DNA of 64,000 nucleotides from Peronospora farinosa (Eukaryota; Oomycota; Peronosporomycetes; Peronosporales; Peronosporaceae). Of the stretch, positions 1-9,753 are shown piece after piece. A model generated the notes under the pieces. The model did no database searches and had not been told where the DNA came from. It worked only from the letters and a program-made list of their open reading frames with translations. The position numbers and the translations under genes are program-made. How positions within the stretch are numbered: position 1 is the stretch's first letter; every line of letters begins with the position of its first letter. The stretch is taken from positions 186,001-250,000 of the forward strand of contig CANTFK010000966.1 in NCBI GenBank assembly GCA_947646735.1. The letters are read 5' to 3'.

Positions 1-423
1 GGAAGGTCAACAATACTCGCCGAATCTGCTCTTCGATTCCGGTGCCGAAGTATCTATTTTGGATACCGCCTTTGCTCGTAAGGTAGGCTACCAAATCGAT
101 ACGAGCGAGAGACAAGAGTGTGTGGGTATTGGAGAAGTTGTATATACGGACAAAGGTGAAGATTACGCTGAAAGGGGTACTGGTATATTTTTTCGATGTA
201 TGGGTAGGTTTCCTAATTGGTCAGGATGCACTTTTGGGGATGGATTTTATGGTGCCAGCCGGAATACGATTGGATATGGTAGATGGAACTATTTGCTTAC
301 CAGATGAAGTGCGAATTCAGTTGGTAGGTCGCAAGACCTTGTATAGTGGCCATATCTTTAATGTAAAACTGCGCCAGCACGTGAATTTGCCGGCGACAAA
401 ATATGTCGAGGTTTTGCTAGATA
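1..423 (+). pseudogene. Ty3/Gypsy retropepsin fragment (TE6 family)
   Basis: This is a decayed aspartic protease domain of a Gypsy polyprotein, cut off by the window start. The frame shows the catalytic motif LFDSGAEVSILDTAFARKVG near the start, then RQECVGIGEVVYT. Near base 150 the reading moves to another frame, which continues as VKITLKGVLVYFFDVWVGF and GQDALLGMDFMVPAG, so one indel has broken the gene. The same protein is present on the minus strand at 61256-61801 (TE6), which shows the intended reading. The gene is interrupted just before its last codons by the LTR at 424. I am sure of the family; the copy is a dead relic. Confidence 0.85.
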
Positions 424-1025
424 TGTAGACGAGAGCTTCGTAAAGAAGCTGCCATGTACTACGCAGGCACGACTTCAAGCAGCGCGAGGAAGCGGTTATA
501 CCGTCTTACCTCCGCGTGCGGTAGTGGTTGCGTTGGTCGGTCTCTTGAAGCGCCGAATCAAAATGTTGCCGGTCGCTTAGAGCGGTCCGCGCAACGAACA
601 CCTATGAGGTACCTCACCTACTTCACGCAAAAGCTTATCAAGCTTCTCGTGCGCAGTGGGCGATAGTTAGTAAATTCAAGACTTGACTTATATTTAATAA
701 ATTCTAACTAAATATAAGTTTAACTACTGATTGGATAATTATGCAAAGATTGGATACGCGTCTCTTTAGAAGCGTCTCTTTACGTGCGAGCTTAAAATAT
801 ACTTAAGCTCGCTGATGACGTCTGTTTGAAGCGTCACCATGACGCCCAGTCCCAACTGGCGTCATCCTCGTTGAATGTGAATCCATCCATGGATATCACA
901 TTCACGAGGGTGGGTCACATTGATGTGCCACACCCAAGTGGCAGGCCTAAGGTAACTCGTACCCATTTATGCCTGCCCATTAGTATTCGATACTTAACGA
1001 ACCGTGTAAATGTTAGCCCGTTACA
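424..1025 (-). repeat. Solo LTR, diverged TE5 family
   Basis: It begins TGTAGACGAG and ends AGCCCGTTACA. Along its length it resembles the TE5 LTRs (33655-34254 and 42803-43401): the shared blocks GCGAGGAAGCGGTTA, AAATTCAAGACT and ATATCACATTCACGAGGGTGG occur in the same order. It carries no internal sequence, so it is a solo LTR. It sits inside the protease gene above: the coding sense resumes at 1027 as KR..SDQ-stop, matching the end of the TE6 protease (KRFVSDQ). The flanks GATA and GAAA are an imperfect duplication, in keeping with an old insertion. The strand given is that of the TE5 element. Confidence 0.85.
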
Positions 1026-1761
1026 GAAAAGGTCTACGTCGGACCAGTGAATAGTATGGATAACCCGTGGAGACAGACGGGTGACTACGATGATCCAGGG
1101 GCATGAACATCTCCAATTTTGTGAGGTTTGCCAAGGTCAGCGACAGGGACCTGATCCTACACGAGGATACCAAGCTGGGCATCTGGCTGGCTAAGGACCG
1201 GGTTCCCCGGGCCCAAGGATTCGTGTCAGTTGGTTCTAGGAGGTATGCTGAATGGCAGAACCTAGGCTACCAAGCTACCACAGACTAGGAAGACGCAGAA
1301 ACCACTCAAGAAGAAGAATACCAAGGTCCGATGGTCGAGAGACCCCAGTACAAGACTCCACAAAAGATGTTGCTACGGACGGGAACCCAAGTGCCAGTGG
1401 TTAACGCGGTGCACGAGTCTGTTATAAGGGACCCTGAGTCATTATTACCAGATAGGAATCTAGAAGAGAGAACCTCGATGGAAATCAACCGGCTAGAACC
1501 ATAGTGGGCAAGGAGTTCTCTCTCATCAAAGGACATGATTGAGATGGATAGGGTCCACCTAGAGGTGGGTCAACAGGATGACAAGGCCGAGACAGATACT
1601 TCCGATGACCAGGTCTGTGTTCACAAGAGTGGAGACTAGAAAAGTTTGCGCGAAAGCAAGATGCGACCGTGGTCACCAAAGCATCAGCGCGGCGCTTTCA
1701 ATGACATCATCTTTCTCAAAACTACTGCGATAATACCCGAAGTCTCTACAGACGGTATTAG
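1026..1761 (+). pseudogene. Gypsy protease end and pro-RT spacer (TE6 family)
   Basis: This continues the relic at 1-423 beyond the solo LTR. The end of the protease and its stop fall at about 1027-1050. A spacer then reads LILHEDTKLGIWLAKDRVP and QGFVSVGSRRYAEW around 1155-1270, matching TE6 at 61037-61231 (LILHEDTKLGIWLTKDRVP). Downstream, 1290-1700 holds a degraded stretch with a match to TE6 near 60940 (TPQKMLLRTGTQ and relatives). No intact frame remains. The segment ends at the next solo LTR. Confidence 0.75.
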
Positions 1762-2218
1762 TGTAATGGGGCACCCTCCGACTATACTGATTACAGTATA
1801 GTCTACTTTCACTGATTACAAGAAAAGTAGGTGCCTCAAAACCTCACGTACACGTGAGCAGAGGAAGCTTATAAACTAAACAAACGCTTAGTTGAGAGTG
1901 AAAAGAGAACTGTATCTAATATAGTTAACTATCTTAATAAAACTAATCTGTTATAACCTATGTTAACTATATTAAACTACAACTATGTACGTTGACAACT
2001 TGCCCTCCACTCATTGCGCGCGTCCATCGGTCATTGGTCAGCGTGTTGGTTGATATGATGGCCCATATCAACCAATGAGAGGGCATCTCCAACTTCAAGG
2101 AGATTTAGGGACAATGTTATAAGAAAAGATTGTATTGTCAAATATTATTAGTTATAATAATATTTTATTGACACTTCATATGAGTGTCAATATTATGTAA
2201 CGGGCTCACCCCGTTACA
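1762..2218. repeat. Solo LTR with perfect 5-bp target duplication
   Basis: This 457-bp unit begins TGTAATGGGG and ends CACCCCGTTACA. It is flanked on both sides by ATTAG (1757-1761 and 2219-2223). It has the short terminal inverted repeat of the Gypsy LTRs in this window (TGTAAxGGG / CCCxTTACA) but matches none of the others over its length, so it marks a family of its own. No internal gag-pol is present. The orientation of the parent element cannot be decided. Confidence 0.85.
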
Positions 2219-2223
2219 ATTAG

Positions 2224-2710
2224 CGTGTGTAAAATAACTGAAGGTGTCGAAGGAATTTTTGACATGTAGCTAGCGCTGGCGGAAACGGTAACGATCATAT
2301 CGTTCGCAAGGGCTCTGGATGCCAAATGAATGGTCGATGCAGTCACACGAGCGGTAGTGACAAGGAATGTGCGATAGGTCTTGCACTTCGTTCACACCGG
2401 TAATTCATGCTACGCTGTTGCGGCGATACAAAGAAGTACCCTCGTTGGGACTGGTACACTAACTTCTTGATCGATCTCAATGCCTTACTTCTTCACGCTG
2501 ACTGCTGTCTTCATCTCTGCGCTTATCGAGCAGCCGCTGTCGCCCCTAACTTTCAGTGACAGTCCCTCAAAATGTCTGCCCTGAAATTGTGAACGTCATG
2601 GTCTAACGCGTCCGAGTCTTTTGAGAGGGACTAAAAATATATGCTATTTAGCTTCGAGTAAAGTTCTTTTGGCATGGCATAAGGAACGAAGAATTCAAGC
2701 GACAGTGTCT
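2224..2710. other. Host flank downstream of the CABLES-like gene
   Basis: I see no convincing gene here. The stretch probably holds the 3' untranslated region and terminator of the minus-strand gene that ends at 2711. A short open stretch near 2265-2370 has no recognisable match. Confidence 0.5.
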
Positions 2711-4378
2711 TCATTTTGCCAAGGGAGCAGTAGATGACGACTCATGCCGCTCTCGCGAGTTGCGGCGCTTTCGCCACCACTGGGTGATGGACACATTATG
2801 CCAAGGAAACATCGATGGGTCATTAGAAGTATTCTTGCCCCCAACACCAGAGCTTTTTCGCTTTCTTGCTCGTTGTTCGCTATCCTTCGCGCTATTGTGT
2901 TCAGCATCGTCATCATCCTCGTCGCTTAATCGTGCCTCACCATCTGTTGTCTCATCAAACCCATCTAGAGGATCCGACAGCACCATACCGAAGTTCTCTG
3001 CCTGCTTCTCCTTCGCCAATAGCGCAGAGTAAGATATTAAGACGTCGTCGTCTAAATACTTGCGCGGATTACTCTCGATGAGCTTAAGGAGTCGAACAAA
3101 GTGTGGATGAACTTCAGCGATGGGAACGTGAAGATCAAATGAAAGCTGAGCATACACAGTGAACTCGGCTGTAAGAACATCCCGCGATGGGAGGGCGTGC
3201 ACTCGATCGATATCCTCTAGTAGCTCACGGATCACACGTTTGCGCTCGTCGGGTTCGTTAAACTTGGCAGCTAGTAAGAAACAAACTGCCATGTAAAGCT
3301 TGCGATTGGCCTTGGTGACGTAGTGCTGCAGCACCAGCTTTTCAAAGAGTACACAGGCCAGAGCCATGGTGGCAACTTCCAGGTTCAGTCGCTGGCTGCA
3401 CATGATCGCGTCTCGCTTGAGATGCCTCAATTTGCTCAAGGACAATGACGGGTCCTGCAGCCACCACGCGTGTTTTTCCTGAAACTTCTGATTTAGCTCA
3501 TCCTTGAGCTCATGTGGTTTGACAAAAAGCAGGATACTGGACACAATGGGTCCAAGACTCTTGTCACCACGCACAACATGTCGATGGCGACCCTGACGAA
3601 ACTCTGGATCGTCTAAGAAGTTGGCCGAGTACGGCACACGTTCCGGGTGCGCGTCTTCTCGATCTCGATCTGCATCACAGGCCGACCACGTGGCATGCAA
3701 CAGTCGGAAGTATGAGGTGCCTCTCCAGTCGTAATTGGTCGATGACGGCCTTTCCAAAGCCAATGCGCTCATAGACGCAAATCTAATTCTCCTTGCTGTT
3801 GTTTCATTGCCATTGTACTAATAGTAACAAGCAACAAGCAAGCCAATAATTAAGTCAGTCTCTCTTTGTTTTATCAGTCTCTTTGTCTTTCTTGTACTCA
3901 CGTTTATAATAGTGGACGTGGCTAATGGATACCCGCAACCTCTAGAAAAGAATAATCTAGCATCCAGTAGTCCTTGCTGAGCTGTGACGCCCTCCCAACG
4001 TCTCACAACGGCCGACGCCGCTGGAAATTTCGTCGTGAAGCGATAACGGAACAAAGATGGCACATGCACGACTGTAGCTTCCATACCCGGGAGTCTCTTT
4101 CCAGCCAGTGGCTCTACATCAGAGCTATTTGCTGCTGCGTTTAGTCGATTCACGCCGTCGATTATCAAGTCGTCGGTGTCGATCTCCGAAGCGGGCGACG
4201 GTTCCGCAACTGGGATGACGCTCTCGGATTGCATGGGGATATTCTGTAGAAAGTCCAAAGCCGCAATATCACGCGTCACCTTGCGCGAGTGTCTACTGCG
4301 CTCACTGGGCCCTGAACTTGCAGGTGGAGACGGCACCACCAACGGCAACCGAGCCGGTTGACCATCATTGACAAGCAT
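2711..4378 (-). CDS. CABLES-like cyclin-box protein (two exons)
   Basis: The predicted protein is about 527 residues, from exon 1 (4378-3902) and exon 2 (3817-2711) joined across an 84-bp intron in phase 0. Residues about 259-409 resemble the C-terminal cyclin box of CABLES (Cdk5 and Abl enzyme substrate) proteins: KLRHLKRD, VLFEKLVLQ, ANRKLYMAVCFLLAAKF and FTVYAQLSFDLHVP. Exon 1 carries the short AALDFLQNI motif that CABLES proteins also have in their N-terminal half. The C-terminal region is acidic (DEDDDDAE, about 444-469) and then basic (ARKRK). CABLES proteins are adaptors linking cyclin-dependent kinases to other kinases; that role here is inferred. The start chosen is the first in-frame ATG; an upstream stop lies close by. 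The gene shares a 202-bp divergent promoter with the methyltransferase genes. Codon use and structure look like a normal host gene. Confidence 0.85.
3818..3901 (-). other. Intron of the CABLES-like gene
   Basis: On the minus strand the exon ends ATTATAAAC, followed by the donor GTGAGT. The acceptor is ACTATTAG before TACAATGG. A CTGACTTAAT branch-point-like sequence lies upstream of the acceptor. Splicing keeps the frame (..STIIN-YNGNE..) and removes the stop that would otherwise end the first exon. Confidence 0.8.
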
Positions 4379-4580
4379 TGAAGATTGCAAATGTGATTTT
4401 AAATCTGATAACAAGAAGGTATCGAAATAAAGAGGAACGGAATCTTAGATATTACAAAATTGATCTCTTGCACTCTAGACGCTCGATAAGCGTAGTTGGA
4501 AAGCCAAAATGCTCTATATCTGTAACAGCACAAAGATGCAGCATGTCTATCAGCCAAACAAGCATTCAAATCAGCACACG
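4379..4580. promoter_or_regulatory. Shared divergent promoter region
   Basis: About 202 bp separate the start codons of two head-to-head host genes, so both promoters and 5' leaders must fit here. I see no clear TATA box. The short distance suggests a bidirectional promoter, but no specific factor site can be named. Confidence 0.55.
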
Positions 4581-5555
4581 ATGGACGAATTGCTAATGAC
4601 TGAGTTGTCTGCCGAGACGCTGGCAGCATTGCAGGCGCATCTTCTAGAGCAACATCAACAAGATGAAGATGCTCCTGTGTCGGAGGATTTTCGATTATCG
4701 CAATTGTACATGAGAGACACTTCTTCCACCTCTGCCATTTAATACTCTTTAATTGACTCATTTGCATGCATTGTCAGCTGGTATGATGAGAAAACTGGGC
4801 GTGCGTTGGCCCAGGAGGCCATTGATCACAGCAGTAATGAACTTAAAATTGCTTTTGTGAGCACCCCAGCGGCATACCGTGATTTTTTGAAGATCCAGAG
4901 CGAGGAGAAGGACGAAGCCAAGCGCGCCGTCATGGGCGACAACGTATACCTTTTCGAGTTCGACCGTCGGTTTGGAGAGAAATACGGCGACCATTTTTGC
5001 TTCTACGACTACAATGCACCAACAAATTTGCCCGGGAAGTTTCATCACTTCTTTGACTATGTACTGATGGAACCGCCGCATCTAGTGCGTTGCTGTCTTT
5101 TGTGTTCGAATAATGAAAACGCTAGGCATCTCACCTCTTCATGTTGTATCATAATTATTTAGAGCCTCGACTGTTTGGCAAAATTCTCCGATACAATGCG
5201 ATGGATTGCCAAGGACGTGGAACTGGTACCCGGCAAGAAGGACCGCGTGATTAATCCGACCACATTCATTAACTGTACGAAAAATGCTGCTTGCAGTGGC
5301 AATACGTTCACTTTATTTTGGTACTGATGAACCCACGATTGACCCGCTTTACTTGTGCTATCTTCCTGTCCATGCATATATACAGCTCAATTGCTGCGGA
5401 AGGAAATGAAGGCTGACCTGGGCTTCACTCCCACTGGATTCTATCCGAGCTTTGAGTCAAAACTTTCCAACCATCTTCTCACATACACTAATTACGAGTC
5501 GCAGCGGTTCGGACCTTGCAAGGAGCCCGAAGACGAGGATGATGACCCCAAGTAG
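4581..5555 (+). CDS. eEF1A lysine methyltransferase paralogue 1, altered motif
   Basis: Four exons (4581-4705, 4778-5084, 5163-5274, 5386-5555) with GT-AG introns of 72, 78 and 111 bp give a 237-residue protein, close to the usual length of EEF1AKMT1/Efm5. Family features in order: LSAETLAALQAHL near the N-terminus, EDFRLSQFWY across the first splice, IAFVSTPAAY (AdoMet-binding region), YLFEFDRRFG, and FYDYNAPTNLP. The family methylates a lysine of elongation factor 1A (Lys79 in human and yeast). The catalytic motif, normally (D/N)PP(Y/F), reads EPPH here at residues 140-143. The rest is well kept and all splice sites are intact, so this looks like an expressed gene with lost or changed activity. 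A 3' acidic tail (EDEDDDPK) ends the protein. Paralogue 2 starts 124 bp downstream. Confidence 0.85.
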
Positions 5556-5679
5556 ATCAAGTAGCAGTAGGTTCTTAATAGGCGACTATGAATACCAACT
5601 CTATCTTCCTGTTTCTTGTATTTTGCATTCATTCACTTACTTAACGATTGGTTGAAAACGCATTTGCCATTTGCCATAA

Positions 5680-6582
5680 ATGGATTTCCTACTCTCAAGC
5701 GAGCTATCAGCCGACACTTTGGCGGCATTGCAGGCGCATCTTCAGGAGCAACAGGTCCAACAGGATGCAGGCGTATCCGAGGACTTCCGTCTATCACAAT
5801 TGTGCGTCGACTACTAAGACGTGGTGCTCATGATATAACATCGTGAACTAACTGTTTGCTGTGTGAAGCTGGTACAACAACCGAACTGGTCGCGCTTTGG
5901 CACAGGAGGCCATCGACCAGAGCAAAGAGAAATGCATTGCTTTTGTGAGCACACCAGCGGCTTATCGATACTTCCTAAAAATTCAAGAGGAGAGCGAATC
6001 GTCTATCGACGGTGATAATGTGTATTTATTCGAGTACGACCGCCGCTTTGGCGAGAAGTACAACGACCACTTTGTCTTTTACGACTACAATGAGCCCACA
6101 AATCTGCCAGAGAAATTTCACCGATTTTTTGACTATGTGCTGGTAGACCCACCTTACCTGGTACGTTGCGTATAATGGATGACACTGTTTGAGATGCTCA
6201 GAAAATAATTGAACTGTTTAAATTTGCAGAATATCAACTGCATGAGCAAGTTTGCTGAGACTATGCGCTGGCTAGTGAAGGACGTAGAGGTTGTACCGGG
6301 AAGCAAACACAAGATCCTCAACCCATGCACCTTCATCACTGGTACGGACAAAGCCTTTCTGTCGGACTTTAGGTGTGTGAGTGATTTAATGACTTTGTAC
6401 CGAATTGAACAGCACGCATGCTCCGTAAAGATATCTTTGCGGATCTAAACTTTACGCCTTCGGGATTTACACCGACGTTCGAATCCAAGCTGTCAAACCA
6501 GTTCCTGACGTATACCAACTATGTCTCCGACCGTTTTGGTGAGAGCACAGAGGACTTTGAAGACTCCGACAACGAGAAGTGA
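5680..6582 (+). CDS. eEF1A lysine methyltransferase paralogue 2
   Basis: Four exons (5680-5801, 5869-6160, 6230-6341, 6413-6582) give 231 residues, with the same intron positions and phases as paralogue 1, so the pair arose by tandem duplication of a spliced gene. It has LSADTLAALQAHL, EDFRLSQFWY, IAFVSTPAAY, YLFEYDRRFG and FYDYNEPTNLP. It keeps the canonical DPPY motif (residues 134-137), as expected of an active EEF1AKMT1/Efm5-type protein N-methyltransferase acting on elongation factor 1A in the cytosol. The C-terminus is acidic. The start is the ATG at 5680, which matches the N-terminal length of paralogue 1. Introns are 67, 69 and 71 bp. About 235 bp of unremarkable flank separates its stop from TE1. 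Confidence 0.9.
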
Positions 6583-6817
6583 GCCCAGCGATGCAAATTT
6601 TGACAGAGATTAGTCATGTAACCATCCTGTAGATGTGACCATTTTGGGGCCTTTTTGAAGGTGCGATGAGTCCAAGTGTCTTCAAATGAAGATGCGGATA
6701 CACATTTGAAGATGTTTTCCTGCTAGACTTTGCGTTTCACTCGCTTCTTTCAAATGCTTCTATATTTAATCATCTTCATGGGCGTCTGCTGCTCAGAAGA
6801 AAACTGACGTCGCTATC

Positions 6818-7454
6818 TGTAGCGGAGCTGCACAGCTCTTTAGCCAGAGGAAGACTTTAGGCTGGAAGCCTCTTAATTCTAGAGAACTAAATAGAGTTAC
6901 GGCTAAAAGCCACTGAGTTCTAAGGAACTAATTAAACGACTGAAAGTCACCCCGTTCTAAGGAACTAGGATACAGACTTTAGTCAGTCAAGCAAGAAGCT
7001 TAAGGTTCAGAGAACCAACGCACAGAGTGCAAGAACAAGCTAGAAGCTTAGAGGTTTAGAGAACCAACGCACGAAGTGCACAAGAGAACAAGTCAGAACG
7101 ACTTGCGATCTTAAACTCAAAAGGAGAACTGATTTTAATGCTTTAAGGTTTTATGAATAGTCCTACTCTAAGTACACTACACTAGATTAATTACTATAAT
7201 AGTAATTATTATATGCAGACTTTGCTATTGGACGACGTATCGTCTAAACATCTGTGTATGATGTACTTAGTACAGCGTTATGGATTTATCGAATCCTAAT
7301 CGATAAGATACGGTATTACCGAATACCGTATCTTAACGCTCATACTTAATACCTCTCTAAAGAGAAGTATAATAGTGCATTATATGCAATACAAAGGGGA
7401 GTTCAACCGTAAACTCTCGGAAAGACGCTACAACCATCGTATAACCCCGTTACA
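6818..7454 (-). repeat. TE1 3' LTR
   Basis: It begins TGTAGCGGAGCTGC and ends CCCCGTTACA, and is 637 bp long. It matches 32159-32798 base for base over most of its length, with a handful of substitutions and short indels. It lies 235 bp beyond the stop of the second methyltransferase gene, so it may disturb the downstream end of that host gene. Confidence 0.92.
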
Positions 7455-7466
7455 CCCTCCCCCACC
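7455..7466 (-). other. TE1 polypurine tract
   Basis: On the minus strand the bases next to the 3' LTR read GGTGGGGGAGGG, the purine run that primes plus-strand DNA synthesis in LTR elements. It fixes the element's orientation. Confidence 0.75.
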
Positions 7467-7546
7467 AGACTGACGTTCCCATAGAATGTCATTCGACATC
7501 TTTCCTCTTAGAGGTAGTGCTTTAGCGAACGTTAAAACCTTACGGT

Positions 7547-8092
7547 TTGTTCACGGCACATACCATGACGCCTCCTGGAACTGAGTCACAGACTCTACGG
7601 GACCTTATCGAAGGCGACCTTGACGAAGCGGTTGATTACGAAAGTGACACCGTCTTTGTGGGACCCGATGGGTCCCCATTAGCCACCCTCACGGGTGAAG
7701 ATGACACTAGTCATGCACCGAATCCGTTCCCTGAACGTGGTGCTGCAGATGCGCTAACAGCGTTACGTGACCCGCCTGACGTATCATCAACGGTGACGGT
7801 TAACAACCCACTCGACGAGCAGCAACAGAAGAACATCGACCAAGAGGAAAGCGCCAAGCGCCGGACGAAGAATATGGCGGGGCTTCAAGACCATCAACAG
7901 TACAGGTTCAAACCACCTACGGTGGAAGAACGCCTAAAGGAGGCATCTGGGCATTCCCTTTCTAGATAGGCCATTGGGCCTGAGGCCATTTCACCCGAGG
8001 ATGTTGCAACGCGAACGGCCCTTCGACAACGATACCTGGAACCTCATATTACTACGCAAAGCCAAGTATTGGCACGACTTAACAGGCAATTG
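7547..8092 (+). pseudogene. TE1 antisense accessory ORF, 5' part
   Basis: This plus-strand frame is opposite to gag-pol and starts about 110 bp inside the element (first ATG 7565). The first 135 or so residues are acidic (DLIEGDLDEAVDYESDTVFV), then a basic patch (KRRTKN). A single TAG at 7967-7969 interrupts the frame, which then stays open as AIGPEAISPEDVATRT and QVLARLNRQL up to base 8092. There TE2 was inserted; the frame resumes exactly after it, at 26246. I recognise no known domain. The position matches antisense ORFs in TE3, TE5, TE6 and TE7. Confidence 0.7.
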
Positions 8093-8104
8093 TGTGGTGG
8101 AGTG

Positions 8105-8442
8105 TGTAACGGGGCTAGAACGTACCGTCACTAGCTTACACGTGCGCTTGAGGAAGACTCAAGCCCAAGTATTAGGTATTAAGTAAATTTAACTCCGATT
8201 TTTATTTTGGTTTTAATTCGTACTAATTACGAAGATTTTAGTCGTAATAAATACGACAGTGTTCCCGCCTTTCGGGAACCACACAATTTCAGGTTGATTT
8301 ATCATTGGTCCATATTGGGGACTTTAGGCCCAATAATAAACCAATAATAAATTACCAAGCTGTGCCCGCTATTCGGGCCCAGCACCTGCCTACATATGTA
8401 ATTGTTTATTCATATTAATACTATGTAATGTAGCCCATTACA
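8105..8442 (-). repeat. TE3 3' LTR
   Basis: It begins TGTAACGGGGC and ends TAGCCCATTACA; 338 bp. The minus-strand bases beside it (8443-8454) read AGAAGGGGGTGA, a good polypurine tract. The partner is 13989-14326. Confidence 0.93.
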
Positions 8443-8455
8443 TCACCCCCTTCTC

Positions 8456-9753
8456 ATGACAGCGCTCACCAACCGTGAGCGCTCAACTGTCGAAAACCCT
8501 TCGCCTACAAACGAACAAGCAATGTCCGGAGATCCAAAACCCAATCCAGCAGGACGCCCAAGATACATCAGCGGGAATGCATCAACCAACATCATGGCGC
8601 GGCAGCTCATACCTTGGTCGCTGTACGACTTGTCCGGAGCTCACGCTCCGGACTCACTGGACATGATGCGGGACTACTTCCGCCGATTTCGAAAACTGCG
8701 CGGGAAAGGTCTTGATGGAATCGAGCATGAGGCTCTACAACGTTCTTGGTGCGCCTTCATCCAACGTTGGAATCGGATGCCAATCTTGTGACTCGACTCC
8801 ACGCCCAACTCATGACGAATGGCGACGACACATCGCTGAGTGTCCACTCAGTGATCGCGAACGAAGTTGGATTGCGAAGTATGAGCGAAGTCTGGGCGAA
8901 CGGAGAAGCGCAGTTATTCGTGGTGCGCCCGCTGGCGGCACCACTCGCGACAGCGGAGTCGATCTCCGCGGAATCATCAGCGCAGGGCAGCGACACGTTC
9001 GCCTGCCCGTCCAGTTGCGCGATTCTCGCCTCGCAATCGTGATATGTATTCACCGCGACATTCTCGATCACGGCATCGATCTCGTTCGCGACATCGTTTG
9101 CGTTCGCGACATCGTTCTCGTTCCCGACGACGTGGATCTCCTTATCGCTCTCGTTTGTCACGAGAGCGTTCGCGTGCTCGTCTGCCTTGGAATAGTCCGA
9201 CTTTGTGGCTTCATACGACAGAACCACATCTGGAACGTCACGAAGGAGCGAGGAACGTGGTCCCATGTATCCTGCTCGGGAGGGAATCCAAGCCAACGTA
9301 CTCGGTACCTGCGCGCGGATGGAACCGCACGCTTCTCATGAGCCGACTGCAGTAATGGTTGTGGAGGGTCCTCGTGACCCACAATGCGGTCTACAATCCA
9401 GCGCACCTGTCCCTCCGCATCAACAAGCGGAGGAGGGCTCTCGCGGTGGTAGAGCTGGCGTCCTGGTTGCTCAGGACGATGTTGATCAGGCCGTGAATAT
9501 AGCTGCCGATGATCGGCTGGAGGCTGAGGCTGCCAGTGAACGTGCTGCCCAGGCGGAGAAGACTTCGAGTGAGACCCGGTAGTCGAACCGTGAACTTCTC
9601 GAGCGGATAAGGATTCTGGAGCGCCAGATGCTTGGTCAGGTTCAGACGGGATCGAGACCCCGCCCCATGTCATCGGCGCGTCGAGCGCGACGGGAAGGCC
9701 GTTCGACTTACGAACCCCTGAAGTCGGCGTCGGAGCCAAACCGTGAAGCGTAG
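8456..9753 (+). pseudogene. TE3 antisense accessory ORF with RS-rich segment
   Basis: The plus-strand ATG lies 13 bp from the LTR. The first frame (8456-8791) includes EALQRSWCAFIQRWN. The next segment, in another frame, reads CQSCDSTPRPTHDEWRRH and SWIAKYERSLGE. Both match the TE7 antisense ORF at 52830-53170. From 9044 a third frame gives an Arg/Ser-rich stretch (SRSRHRSRSRHRLRSRHRS and on to about 9180). Near 9480-9750 another frame is helical (RLEAEAASERAAQAEK, then LLERIRILERQML). Two or more frameshifts and a TAG at 9580 break it. Roughly 1 kb overlaps the 3' end of pol on the other strand. The RS segment recalls splicing or nuclear RNA-binding proteins, but no RNA-recognition motif is visible. 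Confidence 0.65.

Noticed and set aside
3818..4414. Exon 1 of the CABLES-like gene as a separate 198-residue protein
   Set aside because: The last 28 codons are intron; the donor and acceptor give an in-frame join to the cyclin-box exon, and the ORF start was a TTG.
4399..4767. Minus-strand ORF over the first exon of the methyltransferase gene
   Set aside because: It lies opposite a spliced gene with clear family motifs and has no match I recognise.
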